Shown piece after piece: positions 1-8,513 of a stretch of DNA of 64,000 bases (positions within the stretch are counted from its first letter, which is position 1; each line of letters starts with the position of its first letter). The stretch comes from Bremerella sp. TYQ1 (GTDB lineage: Bacteria; Planctomycetota; Planctomycetia; Pirellulales; Pirellulaceae), in assembly GCF_020150455.1 (NCBI RefSeq), contig NZ_CP083740.1, positions 62,001 to 126,000 of the forward strand, in the 5' to 3' direction. Position numbers and translations under genes: made by a program. The notes beneath the pieces are model-generated. The model made no database searches, was not told the DNA's origin, and saw nothing but the letters and a program-made list of their open reading frames with translations.

Positions 1-1251
1 TTCGTGGGAACTACCATCGGCATGAAAGCGAACTGGCTGACCCGTCTTCACGTTTTCCAGATCCTCCAAAGGAATATCCAGCATCAGCCACATTTGGCTC
101 GTATCGGCCACGCGGAAAAGGGCACGGTGCGTGTCGACGACTTCTCCTTGGGTTACATTTCGCTCGACAACCACTCCAGAGATTGACGACCGAACCGGCA
201 ATAGGTTGGCAGTCGAACCTTGAGACTTCACACGCGACGTGAGTTCCTGCGGAATTCCGAGAAAGCGAAGCTGCTCGAACGCCTCGCGTTCGGATAGCTG
301 AGCCAAAGACTGAATATCGACCGACAGTCCCAGGTTTTCCAAGGACTGAGTAATGCTCAAGACTTCCGCTTCGGCCTTTGCCAAGTCTGCGTCCGCCTCC
401 AAGAGCCGAACGCCTGCTACGGCTTCTTTGGCGATATTCAGTCGCTTAACGTTCTGACGCTGAAGGGATTGTTCTGCCAGGGCACGGATAAGGCTCGACT
501 TGAGTGCACCGACTTGTTCGGCCTCGACCAGGGCCAGAACATCTCCCTTTTGCACCTGATCGCCAACATTTTTCTCGACGCCCCAAACGCTACCGGACGT
601 ACGCGAAGCGAAGCTGGCCGTACGAGTCGGGTCGTAGAGAATCTCTCCGCTTCCCGAGACCGATTGCTCGATGGGACGACGTTCGACCAATTCGACATCA
701 ACGCCTGCCTGAGCAACGGCATCTACCGAGGCGAACTGAATTCGCTTTGTATAAGTGGAACAGCCGCTGTTATTTACTTTGGAAACTGGCATTGTCATTG
801 CCAGTTCTGCCCGCACCTTATCCTCGGTTGAAATGGACGGTGGATCGCTCAGTTGGGCCAATTCGGGGTGATCGAGTACGCAGTTATGAATGCCATGTTT
901 CGAGCACCAACCGAAATCTGGCGTCTTAGGCATGAGAGTTTCATCGCACTCGACGCAGATCGATTCCGGGACACCGTGTTCGTCACACCAGTCTGCGACA
1001 ACGGGTTCGGATTGGCCGGTCAGCTCGGCAAACTTTGGCATCTTCCAGTCGTAATGGTGACCAAAGGCAAAGATGCCTGCGAAGGCCAACAGCACCAAGA
1101 ACGGACCAATGCTGCCTAGCGCGAATGTCCAGACTCTTTGCAGGAAAGATCTTGATTGCGCTTGCTTAGCAGTTGCGGTACTGGAAGCACCGAGATGCCC
1201 TTGTCCGCTCCCTGCACTAGATTGTTGAGTGTCGATTACGGATTGGCTCAT
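1..1251 (-). CDS. Metal RND efflux periplasmic adaptor (HlyD/CusB-like), 3' end outside window
   Basis: The reading frame is open from ATG at 1251 to the window edge, giving 417 codons with the C-terminus missing. A GGGAG ribosome site lies 7 bases before the ATG. Residues 42-63 form a membrane anchor. A Cys/His-rich stretch follows (C89, H92, C99, C102, C116, H119, H122, C124), with a duplicated W-C-x-x-H-G motif. From about residue 185 comes a typical membrane-fusion fold: a barrel-sandwich half (GDVLALVEAEQVG), a coiled-coil hairpin rich in Ala, Glu and Leu, and the second half (SGVVVERNVTQGE). Such adaptors link an inner-membrane RND pump to an outer-membrane channel. The pump gene is presumably beyond base 1. 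The Cys/His region suggests ion binding before export, which is inference. No start-to-stop frame is available because the stop lies outside. Confidence 0.9.
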   Translation of the reverse strand, partial: MSQSVIDTQQSSAGSGQGHLGASSTATAKQAQSRSFLQRVWTFALGSIGPFLVLLAFAGIFAFGHHYDWKMPKFAELTGQSEPVVADWCDEHGVPESICVECDETLMPKTPDFGWCSKHGIHNCVLDHPELAQLSDPPSISTEDKVRAELAMTMPVSKVNNSGCSTYTKRIQFASVDAVAQAGVDVELVERRPIEQSVSGSGEILYDPTRTASFASRTSGSVWGVEKNVGDQVQKGDVLALVEAEQVGALKSSLIRALAEQSLQRQNVKRLNIAKEAVAGVRLLEADADLAKAEAEVLSITQSLENLGLSVDIQSLAQLSEREAFEQLRFLGIPQELTSRVKSQGSTANLLPVRSSISGVVVERNVTQGEVVDTHRALFRVADTSQMWLMLDIPLEDLENVKTGQPVRFHADGSSHE

Positions 1252-1396
1252 GACAGAACTCCCGCAAAATGAATATCGATGGATTGAGAACTTGGCGGTC
1301 GGAATTGTGATGCCGAGAGATGCAGCTACGGATTTATGCTGACAAATTCAGCCCGCGGATTTCCGGCCTAGAAGCACGACTGTGAAGATCAGGTGC

Positions 1397-1810
1397 TTAA
1401 ATGAGAAGAGAAGCGAAAGCTAAGCGCAGGGAACGACCCGGGGTTATGCCCGTCGATCGCGTGCTCGCTAAATCGATGAGAGTTCGATTCTCAGCGACCT
1501 GCCATCGGTCCTGACTTGGAAAATAGGCCTCCCATACGGACGAAGACATATCATCCAAATCGACTTTCATCCCAACGATCGCGGACTGACTGCAAAAGCA
1601 GTCGCAGTCTGGACAGGAGTGCGTCGGGCTGTTCTCTGACGCTGGTGCAGTAGGTTCTAAGGCACAATGACTACAGCACGTGTCATGATGTGTCGCCAGG
1701 TTTTGATCTTCACTAAGAAGGGCGCGCATCGGCGTACATCCCTGCACTTCGCACAAGAGCGGGCAGAAGATAACGCGTAGCGCGATCAAAATAGTGAAGA
1801 AGTGGCTCAT
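1397..1810 (-). CDS. Small exported Cys/His-rich protein, efflux-associated
   Basis: This 137-residue protein has an N-terminal hydrophobic segment (FFTILIALRVIFCPLLC). A Cys/His cluster follows (HHDTCCSHC, then CPDCDCFC), and the protein ends in a hydrophobic ASLLI tail. I chose ATG at 1810 because it places the hydrophobic stretch at the N-terminus; a longer frame starts at 1930 but has no signal-like beginning. No strong ribosome site is visible. It lies 145 bases upstream of the adaptor gene on the same strand, so it is probably the first gene of that efflux operon. The family is not one I can name. The same architecture recurs at 2206, 8514, 32760 and 43250. A role in periplasmic metal binding is inferred from Cys/His content and context. 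Confidence 0.7.
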   Translation of the reverse strand: MSHFFTILIALRVIFCPLLCEVQGCTPMRALLSEDQNLATHHDTCCSHCALEPTAPASENSPTHSCPDCDCFCSQSAIVGMKVDLDDMSSSVWEAYFPSQDRWQVAENRTLIDLASTRSTGITPGRSLRLAFASLLI

Positions 1811-2205
1811 GCCAAGAGTATATCTAAAAAAAGAGTAAGGTTGCTCGATTGAATGATAGGTGACTGAGTGTCCTGTTTCAAGTCGAGTCAACAAAACCAA
1901 AAGAACTGAAGATGAATGCCGAGGCTTCAAGCCTAGCGTTATAAAGGAGTTAGGATACGTTAGAGCCTCACGCGTGTGGTCAAATACTATTGTCGAAGGA
2001 TCGGTGAAATCCCTCTCTGACTTTAAGACGACGTTTGCTACCCTAGCCCGGTAAGTAACATTGCTACCACGCGACGCTGTTTGTACTTAATTGAGCTGTT
2101 TTTTCAGAGCTTCACTTTTTGCGGCGGAAACTCTCCAGTCAATTCTGGTTCCGCGTCGATAAATCCGACAGGTCCGTTTGTAGCAGTTTTATTGGGATGA
2201 TTCTT
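1811..2205. other. Divergent intergenic region
   Basis: About 395 bases separate two divergently transcribed Cys-rich protein genes, so promoters for both must lie here. I see no convincing MerR-type dyad or strong -35/-10 pair. A 64-codon plus-strand frame (1860-2054) has low-complexity, non-family sequence and no ribosome site, and I regard it as non-coding. Confidence 0.5.
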
Positions 2206-2667
2206 ATGCCTCGCAGGGCGACAGCAATAATAGCACTTGTCGCAGTGATTGTTCACTGCGTCATTGGCTGCTGCGTTCGTTGCGTAAACGCTTGCGAGCT
2301 TGTCTACTTGGATGCATCTCATGCCAACTGCTGCACGTGTTGTGATGCGCACGCACGAAAGCGGGGTGTCGATCTATGTTGCCAACCAGCCACGAATTCT
2401 TCCTTGGCCGAAGAGACCACCGAGCACGGCGAACATGACTGCCTCGGATGTGGCAGCCATAAGTGCCCATTTATTTTGAGTGAGTCCCCTTCGATCGGCC
2501 TGAATGAGACTCTGCTTTCACCAGCGCGTCTCGATGGCTGGAATGCGTCCCTCACGTCGATAGCGATTCCATCTTCGCTCCATCGGCGAAGTCGTCGGTG
2601 CTTGGCGCTGCCGAACTCTCAGGGCGATCTGCGCCTCCATCTTTGCCTGGCTGTGCTCACACTTTAG
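2206..2667 (+). CDS. Small exported Cys-rich protein upstream of ABC transporter genes
   Basis: This 153-residue protein starts with a basic, hydrophobic signal-like segment (MPRRATAIIALVAVIVH) followed by GCC, then CCTCCDAH, LCC and a HDCLGCGSHKC stretch. It ends in a hydrophobic LHLCLAVLTL. The frame is open from 2119, but ATG at 2206, after a GGGA at about 8 bases, puts the signal at the N-terminus; ATG at 2197 is the alternative. The HxxxGCC start is shared with the protein at 8514. It is followed, 204 bases later, by a thioredoxin-fold protein and an ABC transporter pair on the same strand. The family is not recognised. Metal or thiol chemistry in the periplasm is an inference from Cys density. 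Confidence 0.68.
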   Translation: MPRRATAIIALVAVIVHCVIGCCVRCVNACELVYLDASHANCCTCCDAHARKRGVDLCCQPATNSSLAEETTEHGEHDCLGCGSHKCPFILSESPSIGLNETLLSPARLDGWNASLTSIAIPSSLHRRSRRCLALPNSQGDLRLHLCLAVLTL

Positions 2668-2871
2668 CAGGCTCTGCTGACTTAATCACCACAGCTTGCG
2701 ATTGAGGATCAGCACTCTCCGTTGAACGATGGCCAACCGCAACGTTTTAGTTGCTGTTTCCAATCGTTATTGCACAACGACCAAGAGCCATTGGAGCTAG
2801 ACGCCCATGCGCAGTCCTATTGGCAACCCACATCAAAACCATTGAAGCCAATTCATCAGAAAGAAATCGAG

Positions 2872-3660
2872 ATGAAGACCATCATCCATGTATGCCTGAC
2901 CATCGCTTGTTTGATTTCCATCCACAGCGGAACTAGCTTTGCCCAATCTTCTCAGGGAAATCTCAGCGCTACACTGCAACAAGCCCAGCAGGCCGGAAAG
3001 TTTACTTTCGTCGTTTTCTACCGAGATAATTCTCCGCAAACACAGAAAATGCTACAGGCCGTGCAGCAAACCGTGGCTAGTCGCGGCCAGCAGACCACGA
3101 TGGCCGCGGCGAGTGTGACGGCCCCTGAGGGGCAGGCAATGGCGGAGCAGTTCAACGTCAGCCGAGCCCCGATGCCGATTACCGTGGCCGTCGCTCCCAA
3201 CGGTGCCGTTACAGGATTGTTCCCCAGGCAGGTTGCCAATGCTAATCTCGACGCGGCCGTCGTGCCTCCCGTGATGATGGAGTGTATGAAGCAGTTGCAG
3301 GATCAAAAGCTCGTGTTCGTGTGCCTGACCCAATCAGAACAGGCTGCCGTTCCAGCCGGAGTACGCGCCCTTCAGTTAGACTCGCAATTCAAGGATCGCA
3401 TGGCACTGGTCGCCTTGAATGTCCAGAACACAGCCGAAGCGAGACTGATGCAGCAACTCAAGGTCGATGTAAACCAAGTTCAAGGTCCTTATGCCGCCCT
3501 GATTGCACCACCAGGCGTTCTTGTTGGCCACTTCAATGGTACGTCATCGGCCGATCAGATCGCCGCTGCAATCCACAAGGCTGGCCAGTGCTGTGAAGAT
3601 CCCAACTGCAAGCACTCCGCTTCAGCCCAGGCATCGCAGTCTACTCCCACACGCCGCTAA
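2872..3660 (+). CDS. Exported thioredoxin-fold-like protein without CxxC
   Basis: The product is 262 residues with a signal peptide (MKTIIHVCLTIACLISIHSG, probable cleavage after SFA). I chose ATG at 2872 for the signal peptide, although the frame is open from 2722. Two halves resemble thioredoxin-like units: each begins with a hydrophobic beta strand (KFTFVVFYRDNSPQTQKM near residue 43 and KLVFVCLTQSEQ near 144) and ends with a strand-turn such as PNGAVTGLF or PPGVLVGHF. The position where thioredoxins carry CxxC reads RDNSPQ, so it cannot be a classical oxidoreductase. The C-terminus carries CCEDPNCKH, a possible metal site. It precedes the ABC permease by 22 bases and is probably in the same operon, so it may bind or present the transported substrate. 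Confidence 0.75.
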   Translation: MKTIIHVCLTIACLISIHSGTSFAQSSQGNLSATLQQAQQAGKFTFVVFYRDNSPQTQKMLQAVQQTVASRGQQTTMAAASVTAPEGQAMAEQFNVSRAPMPITVAVAPNGAVTGLFPRQVANANLDAAVVPPVMMECMKQLQDQKLVFVCLTQSEQAAVPAGVRALQLDSQFKDRMALVALNVQNTAEARLMQQLKVDVNQVQGPYAALIAPPGVLVGHFNGTSSADQIAAAIHKAGQCCEDPNCKHSASAQASQSTPTRR

Positions 3661-3682
3661 GCTCATTAGATAGGGAAAAACG

Positions 3683-4909
3683 ATGAACCTTCGTTCTTTA
3701 ATCTGGCAAGAGTTGAAATCGCGGCCGACAACGGTCGCTTTCAACAGCCTGACAATACTCTTAGGGGTCGCTGCGTTAGTGGCGATCCGACACGTTACGG
3801 TTTATTCCGAAGAGGCGGTAGCGAACCAATTGACCAATTTGGGAGCCAATATCCTCGTGCTACCCAAGGAGGCGACCCTTCAAGATTACTATGCGGCCGA
3901 CCAAAATGGCGGCACACTTCCTGAGGAGTATGTGGCGGAAGTCTTTCTCTCCGGGTTATCCGGTATCGAGCAGGTTTCCCCGCGGTTAAACGTTACCACA
4001 GAACTTCATGGGCATTCGGTGGCAATTACGGGGATTCTTCCTCAGTCCGAGGTCGAGACGCTGGCAACTTGGCAGGCAACGACCTCGTTCATGAACCCGA
4101 CCGACTCTGGCTGTTGCCTCAAGGCGAACGTCGCGACAACCGACGATTTGAAGTCTCCCGAGGCCTTGGTCAAATATCGAGCGATCCAGAACCTCGATAC
4201 GCACGCGATCATCCTTGGAGCTGATATCGCCAAGAAGCTGAACTGCAACGTGGATGATCGCCTGAAGCTGATCGATGAAACGTTTACCGTGATCGGTGTC
4301 CTACCTGCCACGGGCACGGTGGATGATGGTCGGATCTTCGCCCACCTTCATTCGATCCAGCGAATCTGGAAGAAAGATTCCACTTGCAATGCGATCGAGA
4401 TTGTTGGCTGCTGTGAAGATGCAGCCGGTGGCCTGGTGCCGCAGCTTCGTGAGCTTCTGCCCGATGCTAAAGTCGTGACGATTTTACAGGTCGTCGAAAC
4501 CCAGGTTGGTGTCAACCAACTGATGGCCAAGACGTCGTGGATTGTTCTGGCCGTCTTAGTGATCGTCGGAGGCGTTGGTTTGGCTGGAGTTATCGCGGCA
4601 AACGTACGAGAACGTCGTCGCGAGATTGGTACGCTCATGGCCCTGGGTGCTACACCGAGTTACATCCAGAAACTATTTCTCGGCAAGGCACTAATTTTGG
4701 GTCTCGGAGCGGGAACGCTGGGATGCCTGATCGGAGTTGTGGCGGCCGTGATTGCTGGCCCCGTCTGGGCGGGCGTATCGATCAGCCCTTTGCTGGGCAC
4801 TTCGATGCTTTCCGTCCTGATTGCCACGTTCGTCGCAGTTATCGCAGCCTGGTGGCCTGCCCAAAAAGCTGCTCACCTCGATCCATGCATCTGTTTCCGG
4901 GAGGTTTAA
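3683..4909 (+). CDS. ABC transporter permease, MacB/LolC/FtsX-like
   Basis: A 408-residue inner-membrane protein with one N-terminal membrane segment near residues 20-40, a periplasmic domain of about 230 residues, and three C-terminal helices (about 285-310, 330-355 and 370-395). This is the FtsX/MacB-PCD arrangement. The cytoplasmic loop ANVRERRREIGTLMALGA is the conserved coupling motif of this family. An AGGG lies about 9 bases before the ATG. The periplasmic domain contains two unusual CC pairs (GCCLKAN and GCCEDA), echoing the CC of the preceding thioredoxin-like protein. MacB-like transporters act as mechanotransmitters that move substrates across the outer membrane or extract lipoproteins. 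The substrate here is unknown. The stop is 3 bases before the ATPase start. Confidence 0.9.
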   Translation: MNLRSLIWQELKSRPTTVAFNSLTILLGVAALVAIRHVTVYSEEAVANQLTNLGANILVLPKEATLQDYYAADQNGGTLPEEYVAEVFLSGLSGIEQVSPRLNVTTELHGHSVAITGILPQSEVETLATWQATTSFMNPTDSGCCLKANVATTDDLKSPEALVKYRAIQNLDTHAIILGADIAKKLNCNVDDRLKLIDETFTVIGVLPATGTVDDGRIFAHLHSIQRIWKKDSTCNAIEIVGCCEDAAGGLVPQLRELLPDAKVVTILQVVETQVGVNQLMAKTSWIVLAVLVIVGGVGLAGVIAANVRERRREIGTLMALGATPSYIQKLFLGKALILGLGAGTLGCLIGVVAAVIAGPVWAGVSISPLLGTSMLSVLIATFVAVIAAWWPAQKAAHLDPCICFREV

Positions 4910-4912
4910 CCC

Positions 4913-5620
4913 ATGATTCAACTTGAAACAATCAGTAAGGAGTACACGCGACGCGGTCAAGCGTTGACGGCGTTTCGTTGCGACAGCGTAAAAATCGAAA
5001 ATGGAGATTACGTAGCGATTGTTGGTCCGAGCGGGAGCGGAAAGACGACGCTGCTTTCGATGCTCGGAGGCATGCTTTCACCGACGACGGGTCGTGTGCT
5101 GGTCGACGATGTCTCGCTGTACGAGCAATCGGTAACGCAGCGCTCGGCGTTACGCGGTCAGAAGATGGGCTTTGTGTTCCAGAGCTTCAATCTGATCCCG
5201 TACCTGTCGGCACTACAAAATGTGCAGGTGTCACTGAGCTTTTCCGCGATGTCCGCGGAACTCCAGCAGGAACGGGCTACGCAACTGTTAACCCACCTAG
5301 GGCTAGAGGAACGACTCCACCACAAGCCTTCGGAATTGAGTGTCGGTCAGCAACAGCGTGTGGCTTTGGCACGAACCTTGGTAAACGATCCTCAAATTAT
5401 CTTGGCGGATGAACCGACCGGAAATCTCGATCCGATTAGCCGTGAGGTTGTCCTCAAGACGTTTGATGAATGTCATCAACAAGGCCGAACGTTGGTGGTA
5501 GTTACCCACGACCCCAGCGTTGCCCAGCGGGCAACGCGTCGTTTGACATTAGTCGATGGCGCTTTAGCGGAAAGTAGCGAAGCGTGGTCAATGCCGTCGC
5601 ATCGTGCTTCCGCCGCATAA
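4913..5620 (+). CDS. ABC transporter ATP-binding protein, MacB/LolD-like
   Basis: The protein has 235 residues. Walker A is GPSGSGKTT at 38-46, the Q-loop is near residue 90 (FVFQSFNLIPYL), the signature is LSVGQQQ at 142-148, Walker B is IILADEP at 162-168, and the switch His is H199. The order and the FQSFNLIP motif fit the LolD/MacB/FtsE branch. It starts 3 bases after the permease stop, so the two are translationally coupled and together form the transporter. The next gene is convergent. The energising role is certain; the substrate is not. Confidence 0.95.
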   Translation: MIQLETISKEYTRRGQALTAFRCDSVKIENGDYVAIVGPSGSGKTTLLSMLGGMLSPTTGRVLVDDVSLYEQSVTQRSALRGQKMGFVFQSFNLIPYLSALQNVQVSLSFSAMSAELQQERATQLLTHLGLEERLHHKPSELSVGQQQRVALARTLVNDPQIILADEPTGNLDPISREVVLKTFDECHQQGRTLVVVTHDPSVAQRATRRLTLVDGALAESSEAWSMPSHRASAA

Positions 5621-5675
5621 TACTGCGTTATCCCCCGCACCGTGGAGAAGTAGGGCTTCGGTGGCCTTGCTTCAT

Positions 5676-6128
5676 TCACGGCTGGAGAAATCGTTTGATT
5701 TCCGTAGTTAGTGCTCGCAGGTCGCCACCGTAACAGAACAAGCGATCTGCCTGACAAAACTCCTGATAGCCACGCGCTGCGGTTGCGGCATGGGCTGAGT
5801 AAAGCCAAAGGCCTCCTTGAAAACCATGCATCCTGAGCTTAAGAGAGACGAGAAACCCAGATTCATCTGGCATTTCGGCATTGATGAGAATCAGGCCAGG
5901 CTTGCGCTGACGCCAAGTAGGGACAACTGCCTCTGTCGAGTTCGCACGAGTAACCGAAATCTCTGGATTTTCAATCTCGCTGCGAATGGCTGCAAATACT
6001 TCATCGCGAAACTCGACCAGAAGAATCGCTATAGGAACAGATGCCAATGTATTCGGTTGACGAACACTTCGTTCTGTCGTGCCCATGCGGCGGTGGTGCA
6101 GAAACGAAAAATGAATATAGGGAAACAT
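5676..6128 (-). CDS. Receiver-like (pseudo-response regulator) protein
   Basis: The product has 150 residues. From about residue 30 it resembles a CheY-type receiver: ILLVEFRDEVFAAI, then KPGLILINAEMPDESG, then GLWLYSAHA and a C-terminal helix. The usual phospho-acceptor Asp (LLD-x-x-MP-x-x-x-G) reads Asn here (ILINAEMP), and the early acidic pair is E/D-shifted, so it probably cannot be phosphorylated. ATG at 6128 follows GAGAG by about 6 bases; ATG at 6086 is an alternative and gives a shorter N-terminus. No output domain is present. It is convergent with the ABC operon and lies downstream of the Cys-rich gene at 6223-6600, with a gap of about 94 bases. Its partner is unknown. Confidence 0.6.
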   Translation of the reverse strand: MFPYIHFSFLHHRRMGTTERSVRQPNTLASVPIAILLVEFRDEVFAAIRSEIENPEISVTRANSTEAVVPTWRQRKPGLILINAEMPDESGFLVSLKLRMHGFQGGLWLYSAHAATAARGYQEFCQADRLFCYGGDLRALTTEIKRFLQP

Positions 6129-6222
6129 AATGACTCTCGCGTAAATCCAATGCTGAGCGCATGGCAATTCTGGTGGATTACCAAGCGGTTAACAAAATCA
6201 ACGAAACTTGAATTCCGATTGA

Positions 6223-6600
6223 TTAAGTCAAAAATCGCGAGAGAGAGATGCAGCGATCTAGTGCATCAAGTGCGTTGTAATGGCAGGTATCAAGATCAAC
6301 CCCCCGGGGTCGGGCCAAGCATTCTTTTTTTGAATGCCAAACGTAGTGCCCCAGGAAGATATTCGGAGGACTCTCGTGCTGAATTCGATCAACTGGAGAC
6401 GAGATACCTGATTGACATGCACATTTGGATGGCTGGCTACCGGGAGCATTGTCACAACAGTTCCGCTCACAGGCGAGACACTGATTCCCTACTGACATGC
6501 CGGAAGGCATGCAGTGGCAAGTCGGTAAAAATGTCGCAAGCAGCAACATCCCAATTAGCCCGACGGCGGCTAATTTACGAATTTGCTTGCTCGATAGCAT
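6223..6600 (-). CDS. Small exported Cys-rich protein
   Basis: The product has 125 residues with a clear signal-like N-terminus (IRKLAAVGLIGMLLLATFLP). A Cys-rich stretch follows (CHCMPSGM, CLACERNCC, KCACQ). An AGGA lies about 9 bases before the ATG at 6600. It is divergent from the outer-membrane factor at 6837, so both may share control from the 236-base gap. The family is not recognised. The size, export signal and Cys clusters resemble the other small proteins of this window, but the C-terminal half is different. Periplasmic metal binding is an inference. Confidence 0.62.
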   Translation of the reverse strand: MLSSKQIRKLAAVGLIGMLLLATFLPTCHCMPSGMSVGNQCLACERNCCDNAPGSQPSKCACQSGISSPVDRIQHESPPNIFLGHYVWHSKKECLARPRGVDLDTCHYNALDALDRCISLSRFLT

Positions 6601-6836
6601 TTTATTTGTCCTGCCACGTTGGTGAAAGTTTTCAACTGACCCAATTTCATAGCAGAAAAGACCGAATTGGGATACCGGATTTCGAGTTCAATTTTCCGTA
6701 GATCAATTGTTATTGGTGAAACTACCTAAACGCGGTTACCGATCAATTCCAATGTCGATGTCGAGATTCACCTAAGTTAGTTAATGACCCGCAATATGCC
6801 CCAGTCTAAATGACCTAAATCAGCAAGGATCTTGGT

Positions 6837-8366
6837 ATGAAAATCACGCAGGAAAGTCTTCGATGTCTGATCATGGCATCCCTGGGAGTTGTGAGCATAG
6901 CGGGCTGCCAAACGGGTGCGTCTCAGAATGCGATCCAACAGGAACGTGGACCAATTGCAACCGATGTCGCATCTTCAAGTGAATTGAAGGCATCACTGAC
7001 TTCTGTGCTCAATAATTCACCTGAAAGCTACCATACGGCATCACTTGAGAGGAATGGTGTGGAATTGGTCGATTTTCAATCCACCAATCTCCTTGAAACG
7101 GCCCATGTGACAAATGCAAGCGAGGCGATTCCAATACCTCAGGTGACAGAGGAGGCAATGACGCTAAAAGAGATTCAGGACTTGGCACTTGTTAACAATC
7201 CGTCGATTCGTGCCCTGTCAGCGTCAGCTGAGGCGGAGCAGGACTACCAATACCAGGTCGGCCGATCGGCAAACCCTGAAGTCGGGTATGCTGCGAATCA
7301 ACTTGCCGATCAGGGGACGGATCAGCACTTGGTGTACGTCCAACGAGAATTTGTTACTGGCGATAAGCTTGCATTAAATCAGAATATTTTGGGCCACTCC
7401 GTAGAAGCTCAACGCTGGGACGTGGAGTCGCAGCGGTATCGCGTACTAACCGACGTACGCATGAAATTTATCCAAGCATTGGTTGCGCAGCGACAAATGG
7501 AAATGATCGATGAATTTCATGCAGTCGTTTTTAGGGGGGTAGGTTTAGCAAGGCGACGTTTCAACGCTAAAGAGGCTGCTCGGGCGGATGTGTTGCAAGC
7601 AGAGATTCAGTTGAACGAAGTTGAGGTCTTGCGTCAGAAATCAGAATATCGATGGAAAGCAGCCTGGAAAGAAATGGCTGCCGTTGCAGGTATCGCCGAT
7701 TTACAACCGTCCAAGCTTGATGGGGAGTTGAGCGTGGCTCAAGCAGGGCCAAACTGGGAGGACGTTTACGCTACGCTCGCGATGGAGAGTCCTGAGATCC
7801 AGTCTGCATACAGCCGAATTCGACAAGCTCGATCCAATATGTCACGTCAGGAAATTCAAGCAATTCCTAATGTCACCGCGAACCTTCAGGCCGGTGTGGA
7901 TAATTCCACAGGCTCGGGGCTAATTCAATTGCAGGTTGGTGCTCCCATTCCCGTTTTCAATGACAATCGAGGGAATGTCTCTGCGGCATTTAACGAGTAC
8001 AGCCGTGCGACTCACGAGTTGAAACGAGTCGAAATGTCGCTCAAGGCGAGGCTCGCGCAGGTTTCTCAAGAATATGATTCAGCTAACTTTGCCGTCCAAC
8101 GTTTCGAGCAGCAGATTCTTCCGAAAGCACAAGAGACCCTTGACCTTGCCGAAAAGGCCTACGAGGCAGGTGAGTTCTCCTTCATCCAAACTCTAATTGC
8201 GAGAAGGACTTATTTCCATACTAACCTTAATTATCTGGATTCGTTAGGGAGTCTGGCCCAGTCACAGGCAAAAGTGGACGGTTTGCTTCTCACAGGCGCC
8301 TTGGATCAAACTAACACTTCGTCGCTGGGAGATGGATTGCGAGGGCAGACTTTCAGTCAGCAATAG
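6837..8366 (+). CDS. TolC-family outer-membrane efflux factor (CzcC/CusC-like)
   Basis: A 509-residue lipoprotein with a lipobox SIAGC (C24). The body has the duplicated TolC-family organisation of long helices and beta strands, for example TLKEIQDLALVNNPSIRAL near 110, a coiled-coil region with ARADVLQAEIQLNEVEVL, and a second half starting DVYATLAMESPEIQSA. It forms the outer-membrane exit duct of a tripartite pump. It heads a plus-strand run with an adaptor, an RND pump, a lipoprotein and a CDF exporter, so it is the C component of a CzcCBA-type system. The first 110 residues between lipobox and TolC domain are longer than usual and of unknown role. Confidence 0.92.
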   Translation: MKITQESLRCLIMASLGVVSIAGCQTGASQNAIQQERGPIATDVASSSELKASLTSVLNNSPESYHTASLERNGVELVDFQSTNLLETAHVTNASEAIPIPQVTEEAMTLKEIQDLALVNNPSIRALSASAEAEQDYQYQVGRSANPEVGYAANQLADQGTDQHLVYVQREFVTGDKLALNQNILGHSVEAQRWDVESQRYRVLTDVRMKFIQALVAQRQMEMIDEFHAVVFRGVGLARRRFNAKEAARADVLQAEIQLNEVEVLRQKSEYRWKAAWKEMAAVAGIADLQPSKLDGELSVAQAGPNWEDVYATLAMESPEIQSAYSRIRQARSNMSRQEIQAIPNVTANLQAGVDNSTGSGLIQLQVGAPIPVFNDNRGNVSAAFNEYSRATHELKRVEMSLKARLAQVSQEYDSANFAVQRFEQQILPKAQETLDLAEKAYEAGEFSFIQTLIARRTYFHTNLNYLDSLGSLAQSQAKVDGLLLTGALDQTNTSSLGDGLRGQTFSQQ

Positions 8367-8513
8367 TTCAACCATTTGGCTATGTTTTTTCTGAATGCAA
8401 CCGGAGTCGACTCAAATTGGAACTATAAAATCGCCCTACGGCGGCAATCGAGGTTGTCTGATTAGACTTTCTGGTGATAATATTGCTTAATAATCGAAAC
8501 GTGGGAGAAGTAG

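Noticed and set aside
1860..2054. Short plus-strand frame in the divergent gap
   Set aside because: No ribosome site, no recognisable sequence and it overlaps the expected promoter area.
5817..6701. Long plus-strand frame of 294 codons
   Set aside because: It is antisense to the receiver-like gene and the Cys-rich gene at 6223-6600, has no ribosome site and no family features; the minus frames have signal or fold features.
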